64,000 nucleotides of DNA from the NCBI GenBank assembly GCA_964442075.1, contig CAYTWH010000006.1, positions 59,516 to 123,515 of the forward strand, in the 5' to 3' direction. Below are positions 17,960 to 27,077 of this stretch, one piece after another. This stretch comes from CAYTAU01 sp964442075 (GTDB taxonomy: Bacteria > Bacteroidota > Bacteroidia > Bacteroidales > CAYTAU01). Below the pieces are notes generated by a model. The model saw only the letters and a program-made list of their open reading frames with translations, was not told the DNA's origin and ran no database searches. The translations under genes were made by a program, and so were the position numbers. Positions within the stretch are counted from its first letter, which is position 1. Each line of letters begins with the position of its first letter.

Positions 17960-20302
17960 TTACTGCACTATAAGCTTTTTCTTAATATCATTTACTTTAA
18001 CGATATATATTCCTTTAGAAAGATTTGAAATATCAAAAGTGCTAAAATTTGAATATAATTTATCTTCTAATATTATCTCTCCCACCAAACTGTAAACTTG
18101 AACAGTGATGTCCTGGCTAAGGTCATTAACATAAACAGTAAATTCACCGTTACTAGGATTTGGGAATAGATTATAATCATTACTAAGAACTTTTTTCGTG
18201 TCAATTGAAGTAGTGATATCTCCACATACTGCTCTTATATGAAAATTGTCTGTAGTGTTTTCCAACCAACCAGAACCATCAAAATAAAAAGAATTAAGAA
18301 CAGTCCCGGTAGTGTCGTATAAAGCATTTGCATCACCAGAAGGTGTACTAAAGCCAATATAAACTTCCATAGAAATTCCTGATAATTGAGCAGAAAATGG
18401 TCTTAAATCAATTGTTGTCCATGCTGTAAGGTCTGTCGCACTAGCTGCCGGAATTACTATAAATGGAGTTATTAAATCAGCCCCGGGTACTCCAGCATTA
18501 TCAGCAAGAACATGAACTTCAATATCAGCATTAGGTGCACCTGAATCATAATAATTTCTTATTAGTGCAGAAACAATGTTTGTAGTTCCATTAAATGTCA
18601 TTTTTACTGCTACAGCAGGATAACCTGATGCACCAACTGCAGTATAATAATTTGGATTACTATTATCAAATGCAAGATAATTACCTGCAATATAACGGAA
18701 AGTATCAGTTTCTGAAACATATGGTGTTGGAGTAACTATATCTGTTGCGCTAATCCAATATTTAACCATTGCACCCGGTGTTTGAGTTGGAATAGTAAAA
18801 GTATATTCATTCCCTGAAACATAAAGACCAGATATGTCTGCTTGAAGTATATCATCTACCTTATAACTCAATGTAGATGAAGCTACTCCTGTCATATCTG
18901 TAATATCTGCTGATACATCCATATCACCAAAAGTTCCTTCATAATAAATAGGGATAGTATTGTTTGCAATATTTGGTCCTTCAATATCTGTATTCTCAGT
19001 AGTAATAGCTCTGAAATGATAATCTGAAGATCCATTTTGTCCTTCAGCCGCTATCCAACTAGTTCCATCAAAATCAAAAGATCTTATTGCACTACCAGGT
19101 TGTGTCATTGTTAAGTTTGTAATACCACTTGGAACATTGTATCCAATATAATAATTTCCTGTTAAAGCTGAAAGTTGTGCTGAGTAAGAACGAAGATCTA
19201 CTCTTGTCATTGCACTTGTATTAGTTAATGTAGCTTCGGGAGTAATTGTAAATGGTGTAATTACATCATTTCCAGGAACACCGCCGTTATCATCCCAAAT
19301 ATGTATTTCCATATCATCATTTGGATGACTATTATCAGTGTAATTTCTAATTAAAATCGCAACTAAATCAGCATTGCCAATTGCAACTCTAACAGCAACC
19401 TGTAAAGGAGATCCTGCAGGAGCTCCAGGGCCAATCTGTCCGTAAAAATCTATTACACCATTATCGTAAGAAATGTAATCGCCTGCAATATATTCACTTG
19501 AATCTGTTTCAATTTCATTTGGTGTAGCATAAGCATCCCGTGCCCAGATTTTATATTCAACCCATGCTCCAGGTGTTTGAGTTGGGATTGTATATTCATA
19601 AGTATTACCACTAACAAAAATACCTGCCACAGGAGTTTGAGGAGTACCGTCAACATCATACCTTAATTCTGTTGCATTAATACCTGAGAAATCAATCACT
19701 TCAGCAGCTACAACATGGTCATTTAGTGAGCCTTCAAAAAATGGAAGAGCAGAATGAATAATTAATGGAGGTGAACTGTCAACTGTAGATGTTACAATTT
19801 CAAGATCATCAATGTACATTCCATCTTGCGTCCAACCTTGATCTGTTACAAAATGAAATCGAACCTTCACATTTGCATTGCCTGTATATCCACCCAAATC
19901 ATAAGTGTATTGAACCCATGGAGTAAGAGCTGCATCAGTATCAAAAGTTGCAATTGTATTATAAGTAGAAAAATCATCGGTAGAAACATCTACATACATA
20001 TAATCAAAACCTGATTCAATATCCATAATAGCCCAAAATGAAAGTGAAGCTGATGGAACTGATGATAAATCAACACCTGTTGCCATAGTTGCCGAACTAT
20101 TTACATCATCTAAATAATCTCCACTAGGACTATCTGTTAATGAATTAGCACCTGTATAAAGCTGAGATGTAGTTGTTCCCCAGTCTCCGGTTAAGGTCCA
20201 GTTTGCAGTTCCTGACTCAAAGTCATCAGAGAAAACTACTTGTGCATTAATGCTATATCCTATGAATAGTAAAATAGCAAAAAGAGATAAAAATTTCTTC
20301 AT
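17960..20302 (-). CDS. T9SS type A cargo with duplicated beta-sandwich units
   Basis: The 780-residue protein has a signal peptide (ending GYSINAQ). Residues about 22-175 form a jelly-roll/MAM-like module (FSDDFESGTANWTLTGDWG..DGMYIDDLEIV) of the kind found beside secreted peptidases. A unit of about 250 residues is then tandemly duplicated. Paired landmarks are FFEGSLNDHV / YYEGTFGDMD, VSGNTYEYTIPTQTPGAW / VSGNEYTFTIPTQTPGAM, YIAGDYISYDNG / YIAGNYLAFDNS, and GVPGNDVITPF / GVPGADLITPF. The last ~80 residues (NLFPNPSNGEFTVYV..DISNLSKGIYIVKV..KKLIVQ) are a type A sorting domain for T9SS export and surface anchoring. No catalytic motif is visible, so it may be a binding protein or a degenerate enzyme. 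A TATTTTTG -7-like element lies on the minus strand at 20340-20347. Confidence 0.87.
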   Translation of the reverse strand: MKKFLSLFAILLFIGYSINAQVVFSDDFESGTANWTLTGDWGTTTSQLYTGANSLTDSPSGDYLDDVNSSATMATGVDLSSVPSASLSFWAIMDIESGFDYMYVDVSTDDFSTYNTIATFDTDAALTPWVQYTYDLGGYTGNANVKVRFHFVTDQGWTQDGMYIDDLEIVTSTVDSSPPLIIHSALPFFEGSLNDHVVAAEVIDFSGINATELRYDVDGTPQTPVAGIFVSGNTYEYTIPTQTPGAWVEYKIWARDAYATPNEIETDSSEYIAGDYISYDNGVIDFYGQIGPGAPAGSPLQVAVRVAIGNADLVAILIRNYTDNSHPNDDMEIHIWDDNGGVPGNDVITPFTITPEATLTNTSAMTRVDLRSYSAQLSALTGNYYIGYNVPSGITNLTMTQPGSAIRSFDFDGTSWIAAEGQNGSSDYHFRAITTENTDIEGPNIANNTIPIYYEGTFGDMDVSADITDMTGVASSTLSYKVDDILQADISGLYVSGNEYTFTIPTQTPGAMVKYWISATDIVTPTPYVSETDTFRYIAGNYLAFDNSNPNYYTAVGASGYPAVAVKMTFNGTTNIVSALIRNYYDSGAPNADIEVHVLADNAGVPGADLITPFIVIPAASATDLTAWTTIDLRPFSAQLSGISMEVYIGFSTPSGDANALYDTTGTVLNSFYFDGSGWLENTTDNFHIRAVCGDITTSIDTKKVLSNDYNLFPNPSNGEFTVYVNDLSQDITVQVYSLVGEIILEDKLYSNFSTFDISNLSKGIYIVKVNDIKKKLIVQ

Positions 20303-20427
20303 AATTAAAAGTTTTAGTTAATATAATTTAGTTAAAAATCAAAAATACAACAATTTTAAATAAAAAGTTTTCGATTTTTGTTTTTTTTCAAAAATAAAAA
20401 AAAGATTATTAAAATCAATAAAAACAA

Positions 20428-20814
20428 TTATTTTAATTCCATTGAATTAAATATTGCTTTACATTTTTTCTGTGTTTTCTTATCGTCTTTATGATAGAAC
20501 AACCAAAGCGTAAAATCTTGTTTTTTTAATTTTTCTTTTGGTACCAGCTTATACTCAAATCCTTCTTCTCCCGAACTTGAAAAACCATGCATTCTTTCAA
20601 TATCAAAATCAGATGTTTTAAAAATTTCAACACGGCTTTTTTCACCTTTTACTGTAACTATTACAGGTTTCTCTTTCGATTTTTCAACTTTATATGAGCT
20701 TGGATATTGAAATATATAGGATTCTGATTCATAAGTTTCGAGTTTTTTATTAATAAAACCAAACAGAAGAATTGCAATTAGGACTATAAATATAGATGTA
20801 TATCGTTTTTTCAT
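20428..20814 (-). CDS. Small membrane-anchored protein of unknown function
   Basis: The protein has 128 residues: one N-terminal hydrophobic segment (YTSIFIVLIAILLFGFI) followed by about 105 mostly polar residues. The YIFQYPSSYKVEKSKEKPVIVTVKGEKSRVEIFKTSDFD stretch resembles the start of PsbP/DUF1795-like alpha-beta domains, but the match is weak. The frame ends 126 nt upstream of the 17960-20302 gene on the same strand, and its start is 71 nt from the divergent DUF1571 gene. I can assign no function. Confidence 0.6.
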   Translation of the reverse strand: MKKRYTSIFIVLIAILLFGFINKKLETYESESYIFQYPSSYKVEKSKEKPVIVTVKGEKSRVEIFKTSDFDIERMHGFSSSGEEGFEYKLVPKEKLKKQDFTLWLFYHKDDKKTQKKCKAIFNSMELK

Positions 20815-20885
20815 TTTAAAGTAACTTTTTTAGAACATTAATATCAGCAAATTTATTACTTTTAACCCACAATATCATTCAAAAT

Positions 20886-21731
20886 ATGAAAATCTTATTA
20901 CATATATCTTTAATATTCTTCCTTTTTACAACTAATATTTCTGAAGCTCAGAAAGGAGTACAAATATTAAATGATATGATATCTGAATCGGAGAGTATTA
21001 ACAAATTACAGCTTTATACAATAATTAAAGAAAGGTTTGATGGTAAGCTGCATCTTCAAAAATCTTTTGTAAAAGTTCAACATAAACCTTTTAAAATATA
21101 TTATCGACAAGATTATCCTGACAAAGGGATTGAGATACTTTATCTGGAAGGCAAAAACAACAATAAGGCATTAATACACCCCAATAGTTTCCCTTGGATA
21201 AATTTAAATTTAGCTCCGCTTAATAACCAATTAAGAGTAAAACAACATCATACAATTTTTCATCCCGGATTTGCTTATTTAATTTCTATATTAAAACATA
21301 TGTCGAAAAAGCATAAAGATAAATTTTATGAATTAATAAAGTATAAAGGAGATCAAAACTTTAGCAATTACCAGTGTCATAAACTTGAAGTTTTAGATCC
21401 TGATTTTAAATATGTAAAATATAAAGTAAAAGCAGATGAAACTATTGATGATATTGCAGACAAATTTTTTATTAGCAGTTACATGATTTTGGAAATAAAC
21501 AAAAATGTAGATAGTTATACCGATATAAAAGAAGGGCAGGTAATAATAATACCTAATTCTTATGCAAAAAAAATGATCTTATTGATTGATAAAATAAGAA
21601 ATATTCCATTAGTAATAAAAGTATATGATGATAAAGGCTTGTACGAGCAATATGAATTTTCTAATATTAAGCTAAATGTATTATTCAAAAAAAATGAATT
21701 TTCATCTTCATTTGAAGAATATAATTTTTGA
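20886..21731 (+). CDS. DUF1571-type secreted protein with an inserted LysM motif
   Basis: The protein has 281 residues and a signal peptide (ILLHISLIFFLFTTNISEAQ). The body (LQLYTIIKERFDGKLHLQKSFVKVQHKPFKIYYR, then GIEILYLEGKNNNKALIHPN..PWINLNL) has the layout of DUF1571 proteins, an outer-membrane-lipoprotein-like fold. Residues about 178-228 (VKYKVKADETIDDIADKFFISSYMILEINKNVDSYTDIKEGQVIIIPN) form a complete LysM motif, a peptidoglycan-binding module. Beta-rich DUF1571 sequence resumes after it. A periplasmic protein touching the cell wall is the likely picture; the role itself is unknown. Two different repeat elements follow directly downstream. Confidence 0.75.
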   Translation: MKILLHISLIFFLFTTNISEAQKGVQILNDMISESESINKLQLYTIIKERFDGKLHLQKSFVKVQHKPFKIYYRQDYPDKGIEILYLEGKNNNKALIHPNSFPWINLNLAPLNNQLRVKQHHTIFHPGFAYLISILKHMSKKHKDKFYELIKYKGDQNFSNYQCHKLEVLDPDFKYVKYKVKADETIDDIADKFFISSYMILEINKNVDSYTDIKEGQVIIIPNSYAKKMILLIDKIRNIPLVIKVYDDKGLYEQYEFSNIKLNVLFKKNEFSSSFEEYNF

Positions 21732-21743
21732 TGTTAAAAAAAG

Positions 21744-21777
21744 ATAAAAGCTCCTCCTAACCTCCCCAAAGGGGAGG
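21744..21777 (+). repeat. 34-nt dispersed palindromic repeat, copy 1
   Basis: The element runs ATAAAAGCTCCTCCTAAC, then the palindrome CTCCCCAAAGGGGAG and a final G. It matches the reverse complement of 45877-45910 at 32 of 34 positions. It starts 12 nt after the stop of the DUF1571 gene. Confidence 0.8.
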
Positions 21778-21802
21778 GACTAGAGGCAATACAAATAACC
21801 AA

Positions 21803-21883
21803 CGTCATTGTGAGAAGCGAAGCGACGAAGCAATCTGCATATAATAAAAAGATTGCCACACTCGTACCTCGTTCGCAATGACG
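21803..21883. repeat. Long inverted-repeat element (CGTCATTG ... CAATGACG)
   Basis: Two arms of 34 nt, 21803-21836 and 21850-21883, are imperfect inverse copies of one another. The outer and inner ends match (CGTCATTG/CAATGACG and GCAATCT/AGATTGC) and the loop is AT-rich. It is a BIME/REP-like mobile palindrome. Single arms of the same family occur inside coding sequence at 61604-61637 and 63653-63695. Confidence 0.85.
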
Positions 21884-21940
21884 AACTAATTATAATGTAA
21901 AATAATTAAATATCAGCACAGTATAAAGAAATATGAATAT

Positions 21941-24103
21941 ATGAAAAAAGATCAGATAAAATCTAAACATATTCTCCCTCTTGTATTTCTGCTTGGCTTC
22001 GTTAGTCTTATTACACAAATAATTTTATTACGTGAGTTTTTGTTTGTTTTTAACGGCAATGAACTTGTAATTGGTATTGTGCTTTCATTGTGGATGTTTA
22101 TTACAGGACTTGGTGCTTATATCAAACAATTTATTTTCAAGAAAAACAATTTATCCTTAATAATGATTTTTCAGATTATTTACGGAGTATTGCCTGTTGT
22201 TATGATGTTTTCCACAATTTGGTTAAGAGACTTAATGACTGTGGAGGGAGTCTTGTTAAATATAGGGCAAATAATATTTATTACCTCAATAGTAGTTTTT
22301 CCGTTCTGTTTTTTATCGGGCTTACTGTTTGTTTCATACAGTAAAGTAATTTCCAAAATAAATAAAGAAAATAATATTGTTAAAACATATTTATACGAAA
22401 TACTGGGAAGCATAACAGGAGGCTTGTTATTTAGTTTTATACTGGTTTTTTATGGCAATACTTTTAATAATCTTTTTATCCTGTCGCTTATTTCTGCAAT
22501 TACAATAGTTTTTGTTTCAATAAAAATAACAAAACTATATCCTGCGGTATTATCTGTAGTAGCGGTAGTTGTATTAGCTTTTGTAGTTTATCTTAAACAA
22601 GCTGATAAGTATTATTTTGAGAAAATATATTACGGACAAAATATTATTGAAGAAAAAAATTCTCCTTACGGAAGAATTGTGATAACGGAAAGCAACAAAC
22701 AAAAAAATTATTATGAAAATAATTATCTGCTGTTTTCTGATAATAATATCATACAAGCAGAAGAGGCTGTTCATTATGCAATGTTGCAACATAGTAATCC
22801 TAAAAATATACTCTTATTATCGGGTGGATTATCGGGCTGTATTCCTGAAATTTTAAAATATGAAATTAACTCAATTGATTATGTTGAATTAAATCCCGAG
22901 TTAATAAATATTGGCAAAAAATACATTGAAGCTCTTAATTCTAAAAAAGTAAATATAATTAACAGCGATGCAAGGTGGTTTATAAAGCAGACTGATAAAA
23001 AATATGATATAATACTTCTTAATTTGCCTGAACCTGTTACGCTTCAGTTTAACAGATTTTATACAGTTGAGTTTTTTAATGATATTGATAAAATTACAAA
23101 CAAGGATGCTGTAATTTCGTTTAGCTTAAATGCCGAGCCAAATTACATGAGCAGTGAAAATGCCGAATTTCATAAAGTAGTTTACAATAGCTTAAAAACA
23201 ACATTTAAAAATATTGAGATAATTCCGGGAGATGTAAATTATTTTCTTGCATCAAACAATAATTTACGAAAAGATATTGTACAACTTTATACAGAACACA
23301 ATATTGAAAATGAATATGTAAATAATTATTATTTAGATGATTTTTCTATTAATGAAAGAAACAGAATGATAATGGAAAGCTTACCAAATATAAAAACCAT
23401 AAACCGAGATATGCGACCAATAACATTTTATAATCAGTTGGTTTATTGGCTGCGAAGTATTCAAAATATTAATTTTAATCCAAACTTGCTATTATTGATA
23501 TTTGCAGGTATTTATATTTTCTTTTTAATATTTTATAATCCTGTTGGTTTTGGAATGTTTTCTTCTGCATTTACAGCTTCGTTTGCCCAAATAAGTCTTA
23601 TTTTTTTATATCAGATAATATTTGGTTTTGCATACTATATTCTTGGAATAATTTTTTCTTTGTTTATGACAGGGCTTTTGCTGGGTGCTGTTTTTGGGCA
23701 AAAAATAATTATCAGAAATTTCTTTGCACAAGTTAATAAAATACAACTAACTGTTACATTATATTCTGTTCTTTTGATTATTGCATTTTTGGTTTTACCA
23801 AATATCAATAATTCAGTTTTTGTACATATTATTATTATGTTGCTTGTGCTTGTTATTGCTTTTCTGATATCTGTACAATTTTCAATAATTTCAAAACATA
23901 AGCAAACTAGAATTACAAATACAGCAGCAACAAATTACAGTGCCGATATGATGGGAGGAGCATTTGGGGCAATAGTGTTTACTCTTGTTTTTATTCCCTT
24001 ATTTAGTATAATAAACTCTTGTATAATTATTATTGCTATGAATATTATTAGTATTATTTGGAATTTTGTGAGAAAAAGAAAAAACACTATCTTTAATACC
24101 TGA
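21941..24103 (+). CDS. Integral-membrane spermidine-synthase-like protein
   Basis: The protein has 720 residues. Residues 1-220 contain about seven hydrophobic segments, starting LPLVFLLGFVSLITQIILLREFLFVFNGNELVIGIVLSLWMF, a pattern typical of membrane-fused aminopropyltransferase homologues. Residues about 225-500 are a cytoplasmic Rossmann methyltransferase-like domain: YGRIVITES, NILLLSGGLSGCIPEILKY (glycine-rich loop), IDYVELNPELINIGKKY and DIILLNLPEPVTLQFNRFYTVEFF. More membrane segments follow, to about 715. The polyamine substrate residues of true SpeE are not obvious, so the reaction is unknown. It ends 2 nt before the amrS-like gene, which indicates co-transcription and probably a shared function. 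Confidence 0.78.
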   Translation: MKKDQIKSKHILPLVFLLGFVSLITQIILLREFLFVFNGNELVIGIVLSLWMFITGLGAYIKQFIFKKNNLSLIMIFQIIYGVLPVVMMFSTIWLRDLMTVEGVLLNIGQIIFITSIVVFPFCFLSGLLFVSYSKVISKINKENNIVKTYLYEILGSITGGLLFSFILVFYGNTFNNLFILSLISAITIVFVSIKITKLYPAVLSVVAVVVLAFVVYLKQADKYYFEKIYYGQNIIEEKNSPYGRIVITESNKQKNYYENNYLLFSDNNIIQAEEAVHYAMLQHSNPKNILLLSGGLSGCIPEILKYEINSIDYVELNPELINIGKKYIEALNSKKVNIINSDARWFIKQTDKKYDIILLNLPEPVTLQFNRFYTVEFFNDIDKITNKDAVISFSLNAEPNYMSSENAEFHKVVYNSLKTTFKNIEIIPGDVNYFLASNNNLRKDIVQLYTEHNIENEYVNNYYLDDFSINERNRMIMESLPNIKTINRDMRPITFYNQLVYWLRSIQNINFNPNLLLLIFAGIYIFFLIFYNPVGFGMFSSAFTASFAQISLIFLYQIIFGFAYYILGIIFSLFMTGLLLGAVFGQKIIIRNFFAQVNKIQLTVTLYSVLLIIAFLVLPNINNSVFVHIIIMLLVLVIAFLISVQFSIISKHKQTRITNTAATNYSADMMGGAFGAIVFTLVFIPLFSIINSCIIIIAMNIISIIWNFVRKRKNTIFNT

Positions 24104-24105
24104 AT

Positions 24106-25260
24106 ATGGCAGATAAGGGTAAATATAAAATAATCAGTAAAAGAGAGTTTTTAAAATACAGCATGTATGGATTAGGGGGATTAATGTTGGTATCAGGTAT
24201 TCCAAAAAGAGCAAGAGCTATGTTATATAAATTTAACAATACACGAAGTGGTATGAAAAAAGAAGCAAAATATTACAATAAAACATCAAGAGGATTTGAA
24301 TGTGAGCTATGTCCACATTATTGTATTTTAAAAGAAGATAAACTAAGTGCGTGTAACACAAGAATTGCCAAAGACGGGAAATTATATACTATAGCATACA
24401 ATAATCCATGTTCCTTGCATGTTGACCCTATTGAAAAAAAACCTCTATATCATTTTTTCCCAGAAAGTAAAAGCTATTCAGTAGCTATAGCAGGTTGTAA
24501 TTTGCATTGCCTCAATTGTCAGAATTATACATTATCGCAAGTTAGCCCTAATGAAACACGCAATTATGATTTAACTCCCCAGGAATTAGTAGATAAAGCA
24601 AAAAAAGCAGGCTGCAAATCAATTGCATATACCTATTCCGATCCAATTGCATATTACGAATATACCTACGATTCTGCTAAAATTGCCAGAGAAGCAGGTA
24701 TGAAAAATGTTTTTATTTCGGCAGGATATATAAATGAAAAACCATTGCGTAATATCGCAAAATACTTAGATGCAGCAAATATTGACCTAAAAAGTTTTAA
24801 TAACGAAACATATAAAAAACTAAATGGAGGAACATTAAAGCCCGTATTAGAAGCTTTAAAAATATTGCATGATGAAAATGTATGGCTGGAAATTACAAAT
24901 CTTATAGTCCCAAAATGGAGCGATGATCTTGATGAAATAAAGAAAATGTGCGATTGGCTTTATGACAATGACCTTTACAAATATCCATTGCATTTTAGCA
25001 GATTTTATCCTGTTTATAAACTAAAACAATTGCCCCCAACGTCTGCCGAAACACTTAATAAAGCACGCGAAATTGCTATTGATGCAGGTATTAAACATGT
25101 ATATATTGGAAATGTTCCTGGCACAGAGGCTTCAAATACTTATTGTCCAAAATGCAAAAAATTACTTATTGAACGTAAAGGTTATTTTATAACAAAAAAC
25201 GATATTTCGGAAGGAAAATGTATTCATTGTAATGAGTTAATTGATGGAGTGTGGAAATAA
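24106..25260 (+). CDS. amrS: AmmeMemoRadiSam system radical SAM enzyme
   Basis: The 384-residue protein has a Tat-like N-terminus (SKREFLKYSMYGLGGLMLVSG). Residues about 62-85 carry cysteines in the ECELCPHYCILKEDKLSACNTR pattern. The radical SAM cluster GCNLHCLNCQN has ligands C131, C135 and C138 (CX3CX2C). It is followed by YTYSDPIAYYEY and GYINEKPLRNIAKYLDAANIDLKSFN, as in pyruvate-formate-lyase-activase relatives. A C-terminal zinc ribbon (CPKCKK...CIHCNE) ends the protein. This architecture matches AmmeMemoRadiSam radical SAM proteins, which usually occur with Memo and AMMECR1 proteins; neither is encoded in this window. The reaction is not established. The upstream membrane spermidine-synthase-like gene is almost contiguous. 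Confidence 0.88.
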   Translation: MADKGKYKIISKREFLKYSMYGLGGLMLVSGIPKRARAMLYKFNNTRSGMKKEAKYYNKTSRGFECELCPHYCILKEDKLSACNTRIAKDGKLYTIAYNNPCSLHVDPIEKKPLYHFFPESKSYSVAIAGCNLHCLNCQNYTLSQVSPNETRNYDLTPQELVDKAKKAGCKSIAYTYSDPIAYYEYTYDSAKIAREAGMKNVFISAGYINEKPLRNIAKYLDAANIDLKSFNNETYKKLNGGTLKPVLEALKILHDENVWLEITNLIVPKWSDDLDEIKKMCDWLYDNDLYKYPLHFSRFYPVYKLKQLPPTSAETLNKAREIAIDAGIKHVYIGNVPGTEASNTYCPKCKKLLIERKGYFITKNDISEGKCIHCNELIDGVWK

Positions 25261-25331
25261 ATTTGCTTAAAACACGTTTATTTTTTTGTTCATCTTTTTT
25301 TATACACTTTTGTACAAATTAATTACATATT

Positions 25332-26324
25332 ATGACAAAAGAGCATATCAATAAAGTTTTTGAATCATTTAAAAACAAAAATATTCTTATCATTGGCGAT
25401 GTGATGCTTGATGCATATATTTGGGGAAGTGTTGAAAGAATTTCCCCTGAAGCACCTGTGCCAATTGTTTCAATAAGTAAAAGAGAAACCCGTTTGGGCG
25501 GGGCAGCTAATGTTGCTTTAAACATAAAAGCAATGGGGGCAAATCCAATAATTTGTTCCGTAGTAGGTAATGATGAAAGAGCAGAAGTTTTTATTTCATT
25601 GCTTAAAAAACGCGAAATGACAAAAACAGGAATTGTTATTGATGAAAACAGACCTACTACAACCAAAACAAGAGTAATTAGTAATAATCAACATTTGCTG
25701 CGAATTGACGAAGAAACCACAGAATATATAAACAAACAAACCGAGGATAAATTATTAGAAAAATATATATCAATAATAAATACGCAAAAAATTGACAGCA
25801 TAATTTTTCAGGATTATAACAAAGGAGTGCTTACAGCATCGTTTATAGAAGATGCAATTAATGAGGCAAATAAAAAGGAAATCCCCATAAGTGTTGACCC
25901 TAAAAAACAAAATTTTGAAGCATATAAGAATGTAAATTTATTTAAACCTAATTTTAGTGAATTTATCGATGGACTTAAAATAAATATTGCAAAAGATGAT
26001 ATCAAGAATATTTTTAAAGCTTCAAAACAACTAAAAGAAAAGATAAATGCAACTAATGTTTTGATAAGCTTATCGGAGTTAGGTGTTTTTATTAGCGATG
26101 GCAATCTATACCATCATATTTTATCAGAAATTAGGGATATTACTGATGTTTCAGGTGCCGGTGATACGGTAATAGCTGTTGCAACCTTATGTCTTACCTC
26201 AAAAATGGACTTAAAAGATATTGCAATTTTGTCTAATCTTGCAGGAGGTTTAGTTTGCGAAAAAGCAGGAGTAGTTCCTGTTAACAAAAAAGAGCTTCTT
26301 GAAAGTTATTTGAAAAACTTTTAG
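25332..26324 (+). CDS. rfaE1: D-glycero-beta-D-manno-heptose-7-phosphate kinase
   Basis: This PfkB/ribokinase-family enzyme phosphorylates heptose-7-phosphate at C1 on the way to ADP-heptose for lipopolysaccharide core. The 330 residues correspond to domain 1 of bifunctional HldE; the cytidylyltransferase-like domain 2 is absent and should be encoded elsewhere. Characteristic motifs are ILIIGDVMLDAYIWGSVERISPEAPVPI at the start, LGGAANVALNIKAMGA, FQDYNKGVL, SVDPKKQNF, and the catalytic DVSGAGDTVIAV near the end. The ispD gene starts 2 nt after its stop. A PfkB kinase of another substrate is unlikely given the SPEAPVP motif. Confidence 0.92.
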   Translation: MTKEHINKVFESFKNKNILIIGDVMLDAYIWGSVERISPEAPVPIVSISKRETRLGGAANVALNIKAMGANPIICSVVGNDERAEVFISLLKKREMTKTGIVIDENRPTTTKTRVISNNQHLLRIDEETTEYINKQTEDKLLEKYISIINTQKIDSIIFQDYNKGVLTASFIEDAINEANKKEIPISVDPKKQNFEAYKNVNLFKPNFSEFIDGLKINIAKDDIKNIFKASKQLKEKINATNVLISLSELGVFISDGNLYHHILSEIRDITDVSGAGDTVIAVATLCLTSKMDLKDIAILSNLAGGLVCEKAGVVPVNKKELLESYLKNF

Positions 26325-26326
26325 TC

Positions 26327-26998
26327 ATGAAAAAATATGCAATAATAGTTGCCGGAGGCATTGGAAAAAGAATGAGTAGTGAAATTCCCAAACAATTTTT
26401 ATTGCTTAATGGTTTGCCAATATTAATGCATACAATTTCACAGTTTTATAATTATGACAAAAATATTAGCCTGATCATAGTTTTACCAAAAGAGCAAATA
26501 AATTACTGGAATAATCTGTGTAAAGAGTACAATTTTAACATAAAGCATATCGTTATTGCAGGAGGAAAAACTCGCTATTTTTCTGTTAAAAACGGATTAG
26601 CAATTGTAAAAGAAGAAGGAATTATTGCAATTCATGATGGAGTCAGACCTTTGGTAAGTTATGAAACAATTGACAGCTGTTTTAAAATTGCTGAAGAAAA
26701 AGGCAATGCTGTTCCATTTATAAAAGTTACGGAATCGTTAAGAAATATTTCTAACAAAACCAATATTGCAGTAAATAGGGAAGAGTTTGTACTAATTCAA
26801 ACTCCACAAGTGTTTTGTTCAAGTATTATTTTAAATGCATATAAAAAAGAATCCGGAGCAGAATTTACTGATGATGCAAGCCTTGTTGAATTTATGGGTG
26901 AAAAGATAAATCTTGTAAAAGGGAATGAAGAAAATATTAAGATCACAAGCCAAAGTGATATTTTAATTGCCGAGGTGTTGAGCAAATTTGGTTTATAA
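26327..26998 (+). CDS. ispD: 2-C-methyl-D-erythritol 4-phosphate cytidylyltransferase
   Basis: IspD transfers CMP from CTP to methylerythritol-4-phosphate in the non-mevalonate isoprenoid pathway. The 223-residue length is normal. The sequence shows the nucleotide-binding IIVAGGIGKRMSSEIPKQFLLLNGLPILMHT, IVLPKEQ, GGKTRYFSVKNGL, the catalytic-region AIHDGVRPLV, and TPQVF plus FTDDASLVEFMG near the C-terminus. All are IspD landmarks, including the Arg and Lys of the first loop. It follows the heptose kinase with 2 nt between them, so the two are translated from one message although the pathways differ. No terminator is visible after it. Confidence 0.95.
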   Translation: MKKYAIIVAGGIGKRMSSEIPKQFLLLNGLPILMHTISQFYNYDKNISLIIVLPKEQINYWNNLCKEYNFNIKHIVIAGGKTRYFSVKNGLAIVKEEGIIAIHDGVRPLVSYETIDSCFKIAEEKGNAVPFIKVTESLRNISNKTNIAVNREEFVLIQTPQVFCSSIILNAYKKESGAEFTDDASLVEFMGEKINLVKGNEENIKITSQSDILIAEVLSKFGL

Positions 26999-27013
26999 AA
27001 ACAATAGCAATAA

Positions 27014-27045
27014 TTTGAAAATTATAGATATTTATTGTATTTTCG
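27014..27045 (+). promoter_or_regulatory. Bacteroidota-type promoter
   Basis: TTTG (27014-27017) and TATTTTCG (27038-27045, one mismatch to TAnnTTTG) are 20 nt apart and end 32 nt before the DUF4468 gene. Confidence 0.5.
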
Positions 27046-27077
27046 TAGCTTATCAATATTAATCAAAATCAAATATT

